From Lutacidiplasma sp049802875 (GTDB lineage: Archaea > Thermoplasmatota > Thermoplasmata > Lutacidiplasmatales > UBA184), in assembly GCA_049802875.1 (NCBI GenBank), contig JBARNH010000048.1, positions 62,001 through 126,000 of the forward strand: DNA of 64,000 nucleotides, read 5' to 3'. Below are positions 42,887-51,928 of the stretch, one piece after another. Made by a program: the position numbers and the translations under genes. Position 1 is the first letter of the stretch. Each line of letters opens with the position of its first letter. The notes beneath the pieces are model-generated. The model made no database searches and was not told the DNA's origin. It was given only the letters and a program-made list of their open reading frames with translations.

Positions 42887-43537
42887 CTAGTCCTCGATCG
42901 CTTCGGGAACCGTGCCGCTGAGCAGGGCGCGGACCAGGGCGAACCGCTCCCGATCGACGACCACGGCGACACGCGCCCGACCCGCACCCAGACGCTGGAC
43001 CCCGCGGGCGAGGTGGCGGTCCCGAGCCTGGGCGAACCCTCGGGAGCCTCGACCCCCGGCGACCTCCCGGTCCCACTCGAGCGCGTACTCATCGGCCGTG
43101 GAGGGGGTCGGGGGCTTGCGCGAGATCGCGCGCTCCTTGACGGTGCGGCGCACGAGCTCGACGTAGCCAATATGCTGAGTGAAGAGGCTCGCGGTCCGGT
43201 CATCGCTCGGGTCCAACGCCTCGACCGGTACCCCCTGCGCTTGGGCCCAGCGCATCAGCTCGACGATCGACGGGTTCGGCACTCGGACCTCGCCGAACCG
43301 GGAGAGTCCCCGGACCTCGCTCGTTTCGGTCGATGTCAGCGGAACGAGCGGCTCGGCTTCCGCCGCGACGAAGTACTGGACGAGGGAGTTCATCTCGTCC
43401 TGGGAGAGACCCACCCCCACCGCCTCGGGGGCGTACGAGCCGAGCTCGCGAAGGGTCGGTTCCACCTCGCTCGCGAGGCCCCGAACGGGGGCGAGCAGTA
43501 GGACGTCGCTCACCGACCGGACCCGCTCGAAGATCAC
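42887..43537 (-). CDS. TraB-like protein, weak assignment
   Basis: A 216-residue protein. It begins LLLAPVRGLASEVEPTLRELGSYAPEAVGVGLSQDEM, which is like the PDAVGVELD opening of the TraB family, and contains GSRGFAQARDRHLARGVQRL and RVAVVVDRERFAL, comparable to the ARDEYMA...VAVVG end of that family. No catalytic residue can be assigned. The similarity is by eye and weak. The GTG start at 43537 overlaps the stop of the HTH-regulator gene (GTGA), so the pair is coupled. Confidence 0.55.
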   Translation of the reverse strand: MIFERVRSVSDVLLLAPVRGLASEVEPTLRELGSYAPEAVGVGLSQDEMNSLVQYFVAAEAEPLVPLTSTETSEVRGLSRFGEVRVPNPSIVELMRWAQAQGVPVEALDPSDDRTASLFTQHIGYVELVRRTVKERAISRKPPTPSTADEYALEWDREVAGGRGSRGFAQARDRHLARGVQRLGAGRARVAVVVDRERFALVRALLSGTVPEAIED

Positions 43538-44544
43538 GGCCCTTCTCGCTCGGAGATCTCCTCGATCAGGTCGTCCCCGTCGCGATGGCGCTTGAGCTCG
43601 GTGACGTTCAGGATCGGAAGACCGAAGATCGACGGCCGGTGGACGTTCTCTCGAACAATGAACATCGCGTGTCCCTCCGAAACGCGGGCGAGCCCGTGGA
43701 GGATCTCCGCGCGGTGGAGCGCTGCCCGAAGGCTTCCCACCGACGCCAGCAGGATCTCGGGGGTTCGGGTGAACGCGTCGAACGGGGCCCGGACCGTGAC
43801 CGTGACCTCGAGTCCCATCCCGTCCAACTGGTCCAGCACGCCGTCCCGGAGCGGGTCCCCGGTGCGCGGACGAGGCCGAACGGGGCCGGACCCGGCGCGC
43901 TGGCCCTTGCCGGTCGCCCCTCCGGCATCGGGGGCCGGAGGCGAGCGGGATCGGGGAACCTCGAACAGTTCGATCGGACGCACGATCGGCTCTCCTAGGA
44001 ACGTCTCGATCCGGTCGATGACCCCAAGTTCCGCCCCGGCCCCCTCCTCGTACAGCTGGATCGCTCTCCGAGAGACCCCGGCGACTCCGGCGAGCGTGCC
44101 GAGAGAGAGTCCCCGGGCTTGGCGCAGGAGGCGCAACCGGTCACCGTCGACCCGAGCGAACGTGCCGCCGGGGCTGGCATACAGGAACGGGGGGAGTGCC
44201 TTGTCCAGGTACTCTTGCAAGGTCTCGTGACTGATGATCGGTACCCCGTACCGGGTATACACCACGCCGGGGTCCAGCTCCGATGCGCCCGACGTCTGGC
44301 CGATCACCAGCGCGAGGGCGGGGAACAGTCGTCCGAGCTCGAGGAGTCGGGCCGCCTCGTCCGCATCGAGCGCGTCGATGTTCTTCAACACCTTGATGAG
44401 GAGGAGAGTGGAGTCGCGTCGGGCCGCGAGGTCGAAGCTCGACGGACGGACCCCGTGCGTGTCCGCCACGTAGAATCCCGCCCGCTCGAGCATCTGCTGG
44501 ACCTGTTCGATCGAGCGCTCGCGGGACCGCTCCACCATCGGCAT
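43534..44544 (-). CDS. HTH transcriptional regulator with N- and C-terminal archaeal domains
   Basis: A 336-residue regulator of an archaeal conserved type (similar to COG1395). An N-terminal MVERSRERSIEQVQQMLERAGF region comes first, and the HTH is at about residues 130-175: LRLLRQARGLSLGTLAGVAGVSRRAIQLYEEG. A C-terminal domain ends VSEGHAMFIVRENVHRPSIFGLPILNVTELKRH. The promoter region, with two palindromes around the TATA element, suggests autoregulation. The downstream TraB-like gene is coupled by a GTGA overlap and may be its target. Confidence 0.85.
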   Translation of the reverse strand: MPMVERSRERSIEQVQQMLERAGFYVADTHGVRPSSFDLAARRDSTLLLIKVLKNIDALDADEAARLLELGRLFPALALVIGQTSGASELDPGVVYTRYGVPIISHETLQEYLDKALPPFLYASPGGTFARVDGDRLRLLRQARGLSLGTLAGVAGVSRRAIQLYEEGAGAELGVIDRIETFLGEPIVRPIELFEVPRSRSPPAPDAGGATGKGQRAGSGPVRPRPRTGDPLRDGVLDQLDGMGLEVTVTVRAPFDAFTRTPEILLASVGSLRAALHRAEILHGLARVSEGHAMFIVRENVHRPSIFGLPILNVTELKRHRDGDDLIEEISEREGP

Positions 44545-44552
44545 CCTCCATC

Positions 44553-44579
44553 TAACGAGTTATCGCTTCTATATGAAGC
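44553..44579. promoter_or_regulatory. two palindromes around the TATA box of the HTH-regulator gene
   Basis: GCTTC-TATAT-GAAGC (44565-44579) has its TATA core in the loop, about 27 bp upstream of the gene's start. TAAC-GA-GTTA (44553-44562) lies next to it toward the start codon. Such sites would block TBP or RNA polymerase when bound, so they are good autoregulation candidates. Confidence 0.5.
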
Positions 44580-44666
44580 AGGTAGTTACTTTCTCTCGGG
44601 GCCGTCGAACCGCACCCGTTCGCTTCCGACGCGAAGGGTGATGGTCCGTAGCTGACTCCGCCGCCC

Positions 44667-45500
44667 GTGAACTCCCCCCTTCGCCCTATTCCCGGCGAGC
44701 CGGCGCTGCTCCTCGAGGGGGCGGCCTCCGGCAGGCCACCGACCATTGTCGTCGCGGACCTGCATCTCGGCCTCGGGGGCAGCGCGGACCGTCCGGGGGG
44801 CCCGCCCGAGGCTTCCGCCGAGACCCTCGCGGGGCGATTGATCCGTTTGGCTCGAGAACACCGTGCAGGGTCGTTGGTCGTCGCGGGCGACGTAAAGCAC
44901 CCGATCGTTGGCCTCCCCCCGCCCCTCCGTCCGGTCGTCTTCGCGTTCTTTGCGGAGCTGTTGAGCGAAGATCTCGCCGTGGAGGTCGTGCTCGGCAATC
45001 ACGATGTGGGCTTGGTCCGCCACCTCCCCCGCGAAGTCGCCGTTCATCCGGCGAACGGGGTCGTCCTCGAGGGTGTCGGAATCTTCCACGGGCATTGCTG
45101 GCCATCCAATCGAGTGCTCCGAGCGTCTCGCCTCGTGGCCGGCCACCTTCACCCGGGATTCCGTCTCGCCCCCACCTCCGATGACCCGCTCGGGAAACGG
45201 CCGTGTTGGGTGCGGGTGGAGGTCGACCCGAAGCCGACTCGTACCCTTCGCGCCCGGCGGCACAGCGACCTTCGGGCCCGGGAGATCGTGATCCTACCTC
45301 CGTTCAACCCGCTCGCCGGCATCGAGGCACTGAACCGTCAACGACCGGCGCGAGGTCGGTCGTTCCTGTTCGGTCGATTCCTCTCGGCGGGCGTCGCCCG
45401 GGCGTACTTGCTGGACGGGACGGACCTCGGAACGATCCCTACGCGGTCGAAGTCCGCCCGGCGGCCGAGAGCAGGGGCGCGAGCGCGTCCGGGTCCGTGA
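44667..45500 (+). CDS. calcineurin-like metallophosphoesterase (COG1407 type)
   Basis: A 277-residue phosphoesterase. The order is VVADLHLG (D-x-H), VVAGDVKH (GD), LGNHDVGLV (GNHD) and GHLHPG late in the fold, as in archaeal COG1407 enzymes that often sit near helicases. The metal ligands all appear, so phosphodiesterase activity is likely. The GTG start at 44667 is the first candidate and fits the family. The C-terminus overlaps the opposing DUF255 gene by about 62 bp. Confidence 0.85.
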   Translation: MNSPLRPIPGEPALLLEGAASGRPPTIVVADLHLGLGGSADRPGGPPEASAETLAGRLIRLAREHRAGSLVVAGDVKHPIVGLPPPLRPVVFAFFAELLSEDLAVEVVLGNHDVGLVRHLPREVAVHPANGVVLEGVGIFHGHCWPSNRVLRASRLVAGHLHPGFRLAPTSDDPLGKRPCWVRVEVDPKPTRTLRARRHSDLRAREIVILPPFNPLAGIEALNRQRPARGRSFLFGRFLSAGVARAYLLDGTDLGTIPTRSKSARRPRAGARARPGP

Positions 45501-47553
45501 CGGGCGGCGCGCAGGACGAGCCGAAACAGACGAGGGCGCGAGGGTCGGCTCCGCTCGTGGCCGCGGCGAGCTCTTCGGGAAGCGAGAACGGAGGCGGTGG
45601 GACTCCCCGGAACGTCCAGACGTTGGGGTGCCAGGCGTGCCGGGCGGCCCGGAGCAGCGCGTCCGCGCGCGGGCCGTCGCCCTCGACGACCACGGTAGCG
45701 GGGCCGCTGAGCGCGAGACCGGCGGCGAGCGCCGAACCCGATGCGAACAGACCCGCCGAACCGATCCGGGCGGCGATCGGGGAGAGCAGCGCATTGGCCC
45801 TCGCGGCCCAACGGTCGTCCTTGATGAGGGCGGCGAGACGGAGGAAGGTCGTAGCGGCCGCGGCGTTCGCCGAGAGGTGCGGACTGTCCTCGAGGGGGTA
45901 ACTCGGGTCGTTCAGCGCCCCCAGGGGCGCCCCGTCGTACAGTCGAGGCGCGATATCGCGTAATAGTCCGTCCTCTCCTCGGAACTCGCGGTCAACGATC
46001 TCGAGTAGTTCGACCGCCGGGGCGACGTACTTCGGTTCCGCGAGGGCGCCCGCGAGCTCGACCAGACCCGACGCGAACGCGACCTGGTCGTCCAAGAGGC
46101 CGAACCCCTTCGGCCCGGACGGGTCGAGTCGATGGGCGATCCCCTCGCCCGGGCGATACGCTTCCTTCAGAAAGCGGTCGGCGGCCTTGCGCGCGTCGGC
46201 GAATACGAACGGGTCCATCGAGAACGCCCCCGCTCGAGCGAACGCACCGATGAAGCGGCCGTTGATGTCGGCGTAGAGCGCGCGGTCCACGGTGGGGGTC
46301 GGACGTCGCCCGCGAGCCACGCGAAGCTGGGCAACGATTCGGTCGAGGGTCGCGGCCGGCCCACCGGGGAGGGTCAATCCTTGGGCCGCCTCCGAGAGGG
46401 AGAGTATCCGGAAGAGGACGTTTCGCTCGGGGTCGTGGTGCATGCGGCCGTCCGTTCCGAGACCGAAAAATCGGGTCGCAAAGCGAAGGTCGTCTCCTCC
46501 GAGGACGTCCTTCATCTCGCCGCGGGTCCACGTGAAGTAGTTTCCATCGTCCCCGGGCGCATTGTCGGCATCCTGCGTGCTCCCGAAGCCGCCCGCCGGA
46601 TCTTCGAGTACCTCCCGGACCCATCCGAGCGTACCGCGGACCGTCTCTTCGAGCCGGGGCTCCGCGAACCGTTGGGCCCCTTCGACGTAGCTCACGAGGA
46701 GTGCGGCGTTGTCGACGCCCATCTTCTCGAAGTGGGGGATATGCCACCCCTCGTCGACCGAGTACCGGTGGAATCCGCCGCCGATCTGGTCGTACACGCC
46801 CCCGTCGGCCATTCGGAGGAGGGTCTCTTTCGCCCGGTCGGCGCTCGGGCCGGTGCCGTTCGCGAACGAATCCCACAGAAGGAACGAGACCGCCGTGGGA
46901 TGGGGGAACTTCGGCGCCATCCCAAAGCCGCCGTTGACGGGATCGTAGGAGGAGAGGACGTCGGCGCGCACGCCTCCAATGAAGTCGGCGAGCGGCTGCA
47001 ACGCAGCGGACCGTCGACCCCGGCTTCGGGCGAGCGCGTCCCGAATCGCCGTGGTATTCTCCTGGATCTTCTCGGGCTCGTCGGCCCAAAGACGGGCCAC
47101 CTCCTTCAGGACTCGCCGAAAACCGGGCCGACCGTGTCCGTCCGTGGGGGGGAAGTACGTTCCCCCGAGGAACACTTCGCCGTCCGGAGTGAGGAATCCA
47201 GTGAGCGGCCAGCCGCCCTCTCCGGTGATTGCGCCGACCTGCCGCTGATACCGCCGGTCGACCTCGGGGTTCTCGTCCCGGTCGACCTTGACCGCGACGA
47301 AGTGCTGGAGCAATAGTCGAGCGACCTCGCCGTCCGAGTAGGTCCCCTCATCCATGACGTGACACCAGTGGCACCACGACGCCCCGATGTCCAGCAGGAT
47401 CGGCCGACCGGTGCGCTTCGCGATCTCGAACGGTTCGGGACCCCATGGGTGCCACTCGATCGGCTGTTCGGCCGCACTTCGTAGGTAGGTGGACGTCGAC
47501 TCGGAGAGGCGCCAACCGCCGCGGCGGGGCGCGCTCTCGGCGGCCGGAACCAT
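45439..47553 (-). CDS. DUF255 thioredoxin-domain protein (YyaL/SPATA20 family)
   Basis: A 704-residue protein. The N-terminal thioredoxin-like domain contains the WCHWCH active motif (Cys61, Cys64), followed by VDRDENPEVDRRYQRQV and GGWPLTGFLTPDGEVFLGGTYFPP. The rest is an alpha-alpha toroid (N-acylglucosamine 2-epimerase/cellulase-like): GGVYDQIGGGFHRYSVDEGWHIPHFEKM, ADINGRFIGAFARAGAF and a conserved FWGGxP-type end. The family is widespread but its biochemical role is unsettled; a disulfide-dependent activity is assumed. It is of full length, monocistronic on the minus strand. Confidence 0.92.
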   Translation of the reverse strand: MVPAAESAPRRGGWRLSESTSTYLRSAAEQPIEWHPWGPEPFEIAKRTGRPILLDIGASWCHWCHVMDEGTYSDGEVARLLLQHFVAVKVDRDENPEVDRRYQRQVGAITGEGGWPLTGFLTPDGEVFLGGTYFPPTDGHGRPGFRRVLKEVARLWADEPEKIQENTTAIRDALARSRGRRSAALQPLADFIGGVRADVLSSYDPVNGGFGMAPKFPHPTAVSFLLWDSFANGTGPSADRAKETLLRMADGGVYDQIGGGFHRYSVDEGWHIPHFEKMGVDNAALLVSYVEGAQRFAEPRLEETVRGTLGWVREVLEDPAGGFGSTQDADNAPGDDGNYFTWTRGEMKDVLGGDDLRFATRFFGLGTDGRMHHDPERNVLFRILSLSEAAQGLTLPGGPAATLDRIVAQLRVARGRRPTPTVDRALYADINGRFIGAFARAGAFSMDPFVFADARKAADRFLKEAYRPGEGIAHRLDPSGPKGFGLLDDQVAFASGLVELAGALAEPKYVAPAVELLEIVDREFRGEDGLLRDIAPRLYDGAPLGALNDPSYPLEDSPHLSANAAAATTFLRLAALIKDDRWAARANALLSPIAARIGSAGLFASGSALAAGLALSGPATVVVEGDGPRADALLRAARHAWHPNVWTFRGVPPPPFSLPEELAAATSGADPRALVCFGSSCAPPVTDPDALAPLLSAAGRTSTA

Positions 47554-47665
47554 GTCCGATACGGCCGGTGGGCGCTCTTACCGTTGTCGTCGCTCGCGAC
47601 CGGACGCCGGCCAACCAACGAACGAGGCGTAATCCACTGACGAGCGCGTTACTGCGCTCGGTTTC

Positions 47666-47678
47666 GTTATAAGGGGGA
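47666..47678 (+). promoter_or_regulatory. TATA box of the proteasome-exosome superoperon
   Basis: A CGTTATAAGGG stretch lies about 30 bp before the ATG at 47706 and is the best TATA-like element of the region. It would drive psmA and probably the following sbds, rrp4, rrp41, rrp42, rpl37ae and rpoP genes. Confidence 0.6.
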
Positions 47679-47705
47679 CCCGGGTGCCCGCGCCGAGGCA
47701 GCCCT

Positions 47706-48461
47706 ATGGAGATGCAACCGGGCCAGATGGCCTATGACCGGGCCATCACGGTCTTCTCGCCCGATGGGCGACTGTTCCAGGTCGAGTACGCCCGGGAGGC
47801 GGTTCGTCGGGGCGCGACGACCGCCGGGGTCGTCTACGCGAACGGGGTCGTCCTGATCGCGGACCGCCGGATCCCGAATCCGAAGTTGGCGGAAGCGGCC
47901 AGTCTGGAGAAGATCCACCAGATCGACGAGAACATTGCCGCGGTCTCGGCCGGACTCGTCGCGGACGCGAGGGTACTCGTCGATTATGCCCGGCTCTCGG
48001 CCCAGGTCAATCGCGTGACGTACTCCGAGCCGATGACCGTCGAGCTCCTCGTCCGGCGAATCTGCGATTACAAACAGCAGTACACCCAGTTCGGGGGCGT
48101 CCGACCGTTCGGTACGGCGCTGCTGGTGGGCGGGTACGATGACAGTGGGGTGCACCTGTTCGAAACGGAGCCTTCCGGATCGCTCACCAGCTTCCGGGCC
48201 GCCAGTACCGGCGGCAACAAGGGTCCGGTGATGGACCTCTTCGAGCAGAAGTACCGCGCCGGCATGGACCGGGACGCGGCGATCCTTCTCGCGCTCGAAG
48301 GGCTCCGAGTGGGCCTCGACGAAGGCGGCAGCCTCGCTCAGGTCGAGGTCTGCACCGTGCAGGTGGGCGAGGGGATGACCCGACTCGGCTCGGACGACAT
48401 CCAGAAGTACGTCGCGCGACTCCCGGCTTCCAACGCGACGGGAAAAGCCGCCAAACCTTAG
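47706..48461 (+). CDS. psmA: proteasome subunit alpha
   Basis: A 251-residue archaeal 20S proteasome alpha subunit. The N-terminal MAYDRAITVFSPDGRLFQVEYAREAVRRG, containing the gating YDRA motif and the H0 helix, identifies it; GVVLIADRR and the LAQVEVCTVQ end complete the beta-sandwich. It forms the outer rings of the proteasome. It is the first gene of an archaeal superoperon that continues with SBDS and the exosome. The usual HbYX partners (PAN, PBAB) are not visible here. Confidence 0.97.
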   Translation: MEMQPGQMAYDRAITVFSPDGRLFQVEYAREAVRRGATTAGVVYANGVVLIADRRIPNPKLAEAASLEKIHQIDENIAAVSAGLVADARVLVDYARLSAQVNRVTYSEPMTVELLVRRICDYKQQYTQFGGVRPFGTALLVGGYDDSGVHLFETEPSGSLTSFRAASTGGNKGPVMDLFEQKYRAGMDRDAAILLALEGLRVGLDEGGSLAQVEVCTVQVGEGMTRLGSDDIQKYVARLPASNATGKAAKP

Positions 48462-48490
48462 CGGAGGCCCGTGCGAGGGAACTCGCTCCG

Positions 48491-49186
48491 ATGGTGAAGG
48501 TCGAGGACGCCGTGATCGCTCGCTGGGAGACCGGGGGCTCCCGCTTTGAAGTGCTGGTCGACCCCTCGGCGGTCCAGGACGTGAAGGACGGCAAGGACAT
48601 CGACCTCGCGGACAAGCTCGCCCTCGACCAGGTGTTCAAGGACGCGAAGCGCGGCGACAAGATCTCCGAAGAGCATCTCGAGAAGACGTTTCACACCCGG
48701 AACCTCGCCGCGATCGCAAAGCAGATCGTCCTCAAGGGCGAGGTCCAGGTCACGACGGAGCAACGCCATCGGCTGCAGGCCGCGAAGCAGAAACAGATCG
48801 TCGCGACGATCGCCCGCAACGCGATGAATCCCCAGACCGGCGCCCCCCACCCTCCCTCCCGGATCGAAGCGGCGATGTTGGAGGCCAAGGTCCACATCGA
48901 CCCGTTCCGGCCCGTCGATGCCCAGGTACAAGAGGTCCTGGCGAAGCTCCGACCACTCCTCCCCATCCGTCTCGACGTGGTGAAGGTCCGGGTCAAGCTA
49001 CCGGCCCAACATTACCCCCGAGTGATCGGCGACTTGAAGGGCCTGGGACGGCTCATGGACGAGCAGTGGCTCGGAGACGGTTCGTGGAGCGGCGTGCTCG
49101 AGATCCCCGCCGGAGTTCAGACGGAACTCTACGAGAAGCTCAACGCGCGTACGAAGGGCGCCGCCGAGACCGCTTTGGTTAAATAG
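48491..49186 (+). CDS. sbds: ribosome assembly factor SBDS
   Basis: A 231-residue three-domain SBDS/Sdo1 protein. It has VIARWETGGSRFEVLVDP, LDQVFKDAKRGDKISEEHLEKTF and FHTRNLAAIAKQIVLKGEVQVTTEQR, then a C-terminal ferredoxin-like half with IRLDVVKVRVKLPA. It acts in late maturation of the large ribosomal subunit and in release of anti-association factor aIF6. It is 29 bp downstream of psmA and 35 bp upstream of rrp4. Confidence 0.95.
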   Translation: MVKVEDAVIARWETGGSRFEVLVDPSAVQDVKDGKDIDLADKLALDQVFKDAKRGDKISEEHLEKTFHTRNLAAIAKQIVLKGEVQVTTEQRHRLQAAKQKQIVATIARNAMNPQTGAPHPPSRIEAAMLEAKVHIDPFRPVDAQVQEVLAKLRPLLPIRLDVVKVRVKLPAQHYPRVIGDLKGLGRLMDEQWLGDGSWSGVLEIPAGVQTELYEKLNARTKGAAETALVK

Positions 49187-49221
49187 GCTACCTCTGTCGC
49201 ACGCCCGGTGCAGCACGAAAA

Positions 49222-50079
49222 ATGGGCAGTAGTCATCGTCCCGGCCCCCGGCGGCGGGGTCGCGAGGGCTCGTCCTCGCATCCCTTCGGGGATCGGGTAC
49301 TAGTTCTTCCGGGAGAGGAGATCCCCAGCCAGGGGCTGAAGCCGGGCCCCGGTACCTACCGGGTCGGCGGCAAGGTCTATGCGAGCGTGCTCGGTCTCTT
49401 GTCGCCCCGTCCTCCGTTCGTTCAGGTTGTCCCGCTCTCGGGAAGGTACATTCCGAAGCCCGGGGATGTCGTCATCGGAACCGTCACCGACGTTCAGGGA
49501 ACGTTCTGGTTGCTCGACATCGGGGCCCCGCGGTGGGCGCCCCTCCATATGACCGGGACCCCATGGGACGTCGAGATCGGCGAGACCGAGCGGTTTCTCC
49601 GGGTCGGTGAGTCCGTCGTCGTTCAAGTCGAGAACCTCGACGCCACCGGTCGGATCGGCGTCACGATGCGAGGAGAGGGACTCGGGAAGCTCGAAGGCGG
49701 CTCGATCGTCCGCATCTCCCCCGCGCGCATCCCTCGCGTCGTCGGTCGCGGCGGTTCGATGATCCAGACCATCACCGAGCGGACCGGCGCCCGGGTGTCG
49801 GTCGGGCAGAACGGCCGGATCTGGATCGACGGAGACCCGGAGGCGATCCATCGGGTCCGGGAGGCCCTGCGGATGATCGCCGAGGACGGCCAGCGGAGCG
49901 GGCTCACCGATCGGGTCGACAGCTACCTCCGGTCGACGGGCACCTCGGGCGAAGAGGGTCTCGGTAAGCCGCCCGAGGATAGCGCCCACCGCGACGCGCC
50001 CGGCCCCGATTACTCATCGACCCCCGCGTCGGAGGCGGTCGACGATCCCGACGACTTCACCGGCCCCGACAACAACTGA
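49222..50079 (+). CDS. rrp4: exosome complex RNA-binding protein Rrp4
   Basis: A 285-residue cap subunit of the archaeal exosome. A beta-rich N-terminal domain begins FGDRVLVLPGEEIPSQGLKPGPGTY. The S1 domain is PKPGDVVIGTVTDVQGTFWLLDIGA, and the KH domain is ISPARIPRVVGRGGSMIQTITERTG. The acidic tail (SYLRSTGTSGEEGLGKPP) is of variable type. With Rrp41 and Rrp42 it makes the RNA-degrading ring's entrance. Confidence 0.95.
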   Translation: MGSSHRPGPRRRGREGSSSHPFGDRVLVLPGEEIPSQGLKPGPGTYRVGGKVYASVLGLLSPRPPFVQVVPLSGRYIPKPGDVVIGTVTDVQGTFWLLDIGAPRWAPLHMTGTPWDVEIGETERFLRVGESVVVQVENLDATGRIGVTMRGEGLGKLEGGSIVRISPARIPRVVGRGGSMIQTITERTGARVSVGQNGRIWIDGDPEAIHRVREALRMIAEDGQRSGLTDRVDSYLRSTGTSGEEGLGKPPEDSAHRDAPGPDYSSTPASEAVDDPDDFTGPDNN

Positions 50080-50097
50080 GATTCCAGGAGGAAAACA

Positions 50098-50850
50098 ATG
50101 GGAAGTGTAGGAGCGAAGGAGGTCCCCGTGCTGCTGAGCCCCGAGGGGCTTCGGATCGACGGGCGACGGGCGGACGAGCTCCGGCCGCTCAAGATCACGG
50201 CGGGCGCGCTGAAGCATGCGGACGGCTCGGCGTTCGTCGAATGGGGCGCGAACAAGGTGATGGCGGCGGTCTACGGACCCCGCGAGGTCCATCCCCGCCA
50301 CCTTCAGCAGAACACCAAGGCCGTCATTCAATGCAAGTACAACATGGCGGCGTTCTCGGTCGACGAGCGCAAGCGACCGGGACTCGACCGCCGCTCGCAG
50401 GAGATCTCCAAGGTGATCGCCGAGGCGTTCGAGTCGGTCGTCTTCGCCGAGGAGTTTCCCCGGACCAGCATCGACGTCTACATCGAGGTCCTGCAGGCCA
50501 ACGCCGGCACCCGTTGCGCCGGGCTCGTCGCGGCCTCGGTCGCCTTGGCCGACGCCGGCATCCCGATGGCGGACCTCTTGCCGGCGGTCGCGGTCGGTAA
50601 GGCCGGCGGTGCGATCATCCTCGACCTCAAGAAGGAGGAAGACAACTTCGGCGAGGCGGACCTTCCGATGGCGCTCGTCCCCCAGTCCGGCCGGCTCGTA
50701 CTCTTGCAGATGGAGGGCCACATGACGCGCGAGGAGCTCGCGACCGCGCTCGACATGGGCGTCGCGGGGTGCCGGTCGATCTACGAGGTCATGAAACAGG
50801 CGCTGCGCGATCGGTACGCGGTCACGCCGGGCCAGGAGGGTTCGGCATGA
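50098..50850 (+). CDS. rrp41: exosome complex exonuclease Rrp41
   Basis: A 250-residue RNase PH-type subunit with the active site. RIDGRRADELRPLKI, GSAFVEWGANKVMAAVYGPR and the NAGTRCAGL segment with EEDNFGEADLPM (catalytic acidic residues) are intact, so phosphorolytic 3'-5' RNA degradation is expected. It is encoded 18 bp after rrp4; the AGGAGG site upstream of ATG 50098 supports this start. Its TGA overlaps the rrp42 ATG. Confidence 0.96.
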   Translation: MGSVGAKEVPVLLSPEGLRIDGRRADELRPLKITAGALKHADGSAFVEWGANKVMAAVYGPREVHPRHLQQNTKAVIQCKYNMAAFSVDERKRPGLDRRSQEISKVIAEAFESVVFAEEFPRTSIDVYIEVLQANAGTRCAGLVAASVALADAGIPMADLLPAVAVGKAGGAIILDLKKEEDNFGEADLPMALVPQSGRLVLLQMEGHMTREELATALDMGVAGCRSIYEVMKQALRDRYAVTPGQEGSA

Positions 50851-51635
50851 GCGAAGAGGTCACCGCCGAGATACTGACCACCCACCTTCTTGACCTGGCC
50901 GGGCACGGTAAGCGGCTCGACGGGCGCGGGGCCGACGAGTACCGGAAGATCTCGGTCGAACCCGGGTTCGTCTCGACCGCCGACGGATCGGCGCTCGTTC
51001 GGATCGGCGACACCGCGGTCCTCTCCGGTATCAAACTCGAACCGGGGAAGCCGTTCCCCGACACGCCGAACGCCGGCGTCCTCACGACCAACGCCGAGCT
51101 GATTCCCCTCTCCAGTCCCGTCTTCGAGCCCGGGCCCCCCCAGCCGGGGGCGATCGAGGTGTCGCGGGTCGTCGACCGGGCGATCCGAGCCGCGGAGACG
51201 ATCGACCTGACGCGACTGTGTGTGACTCCGGGCGAGAAGACCTGGGTCTGCTATGTGGACATCCACGTACTCGACCACGGCGGGAACCTCATCGACGCCG
51301 CCCTCCTCGCGGCCCTGGGGGCGCTGACCCACGCGACGGTCCCGGCCAAGCGGTTCGGGATCGCCGAGGCAGACTACCCGCTCGAGGTCCTCCACCTGCC
51401 CGTGGAGTGTACCTTCGTGCGGCTCGGAGAGACGATCCTGGTCGACCCGACATTCGATGAGGAGCGCGCCGCCCAAGGCCGCCTCACGATCGCGACGGAC
51501 GAAACCGGCCGGATCGTTGCAATGCAGAAAGGACTCGTCGGGGCGTTCTCTCCCGACGACATCAAAGCGATGGTCGAACGCGCGTTCCGGCACGGCGACC
51601 GGATGCGGGCGATCGCGAAGGGAGCCGGCGCATGA
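50847..51635 (+). CDS. rrp42: exosome complex component Rrp42
   Basis: A 262-residue RNase PH-like subunit that lacks a complete active site but is required for the hexameric ring with Rrp41. It opens LLDLAGHGKRLDGRGADEYRKI, then GSALVRIGDTAVLSGIKLE, ETIDLTRLCVTPGEKTWVCYVDI and LHLPVECTFVRLGETILVDP. The ATG overlaps the rrp41 stop (ATGA), and its own stop overlaps the start of the L37Ae gene the same way, a strongly coupled run. Confidence 0.95.
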   Translation: MSEEVTAEILTTHLLDLAGHGKRLDGRGADEYRKISVEPGFVSTADGSALVRIGDTAVLSGIKLEPGKPFPDTPNAGVLTTNAELIPLSSPVFEPGPPQPGAIEVSRVVDRAIRAAETIDLTRLCVTPGEKTWVCYVDIHVLDHGGNLIDAALLAALGALTHATVPAKRFGIAEADYPLEVLHLPVECTFVRLGETILVDPTFDEERAAQGRLTIATDETGRIVAMQKGLVGAFSPDDIKAMVERAFRHGDRMRAIAKGAGA

Positions 51636-51901
51636 GCAAGCGCACCAAGAAGGTCGGTTCGACCGCGTGGATGGGTCCGCGCTACGGGATCCGGATCCGG
51701 CGGCGAGTGCTCGAGATCGACCGGGCACGTTCCAAGGCCTCCGCCTGCCCCCGGTGCTCGACGGTGACCCTCCACCGGGTCGCGAGCGGCATCTTCGAAT
51801 GCCGCCGATGCGGAACCCGGTTCGCCTCGAACGCGTACGTCTTCCAGGCGCCCCCACCGATCACGAGGACCGCGAGGGAGCCGGTGGTCGGCAACGCTTA
51901 A
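51632..51901 (+). CDS. rpl37ae: ribosomal protein L37Ae (eL43)
   Basis: An 89-residue zinc-ribbon ribosomal protein. It starts SKRTKKVGSTAWMGPRYG and has CPRC...CRRC zinc pairs (ASACPRCSTVTLHRVASG, FECRRCGTRF). It is a component of the 50S subunit. The ATG overlaps the rrp42 stop. The order exosome-L37Ae-RpoP is the typical archaeal one. Confidence 0.96.
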   Translation: MSKRTKKVGSTAWMGPRYGIRIRRRVLEIDRARSKASACPRCSTVTLHRVASGIFECRRCGTRFASNAYVFQAPPPITRTAREPVVGNA

Positions 51902-51928
51902 AGCGCTCGGGCCGCTCGTACGACGTCG

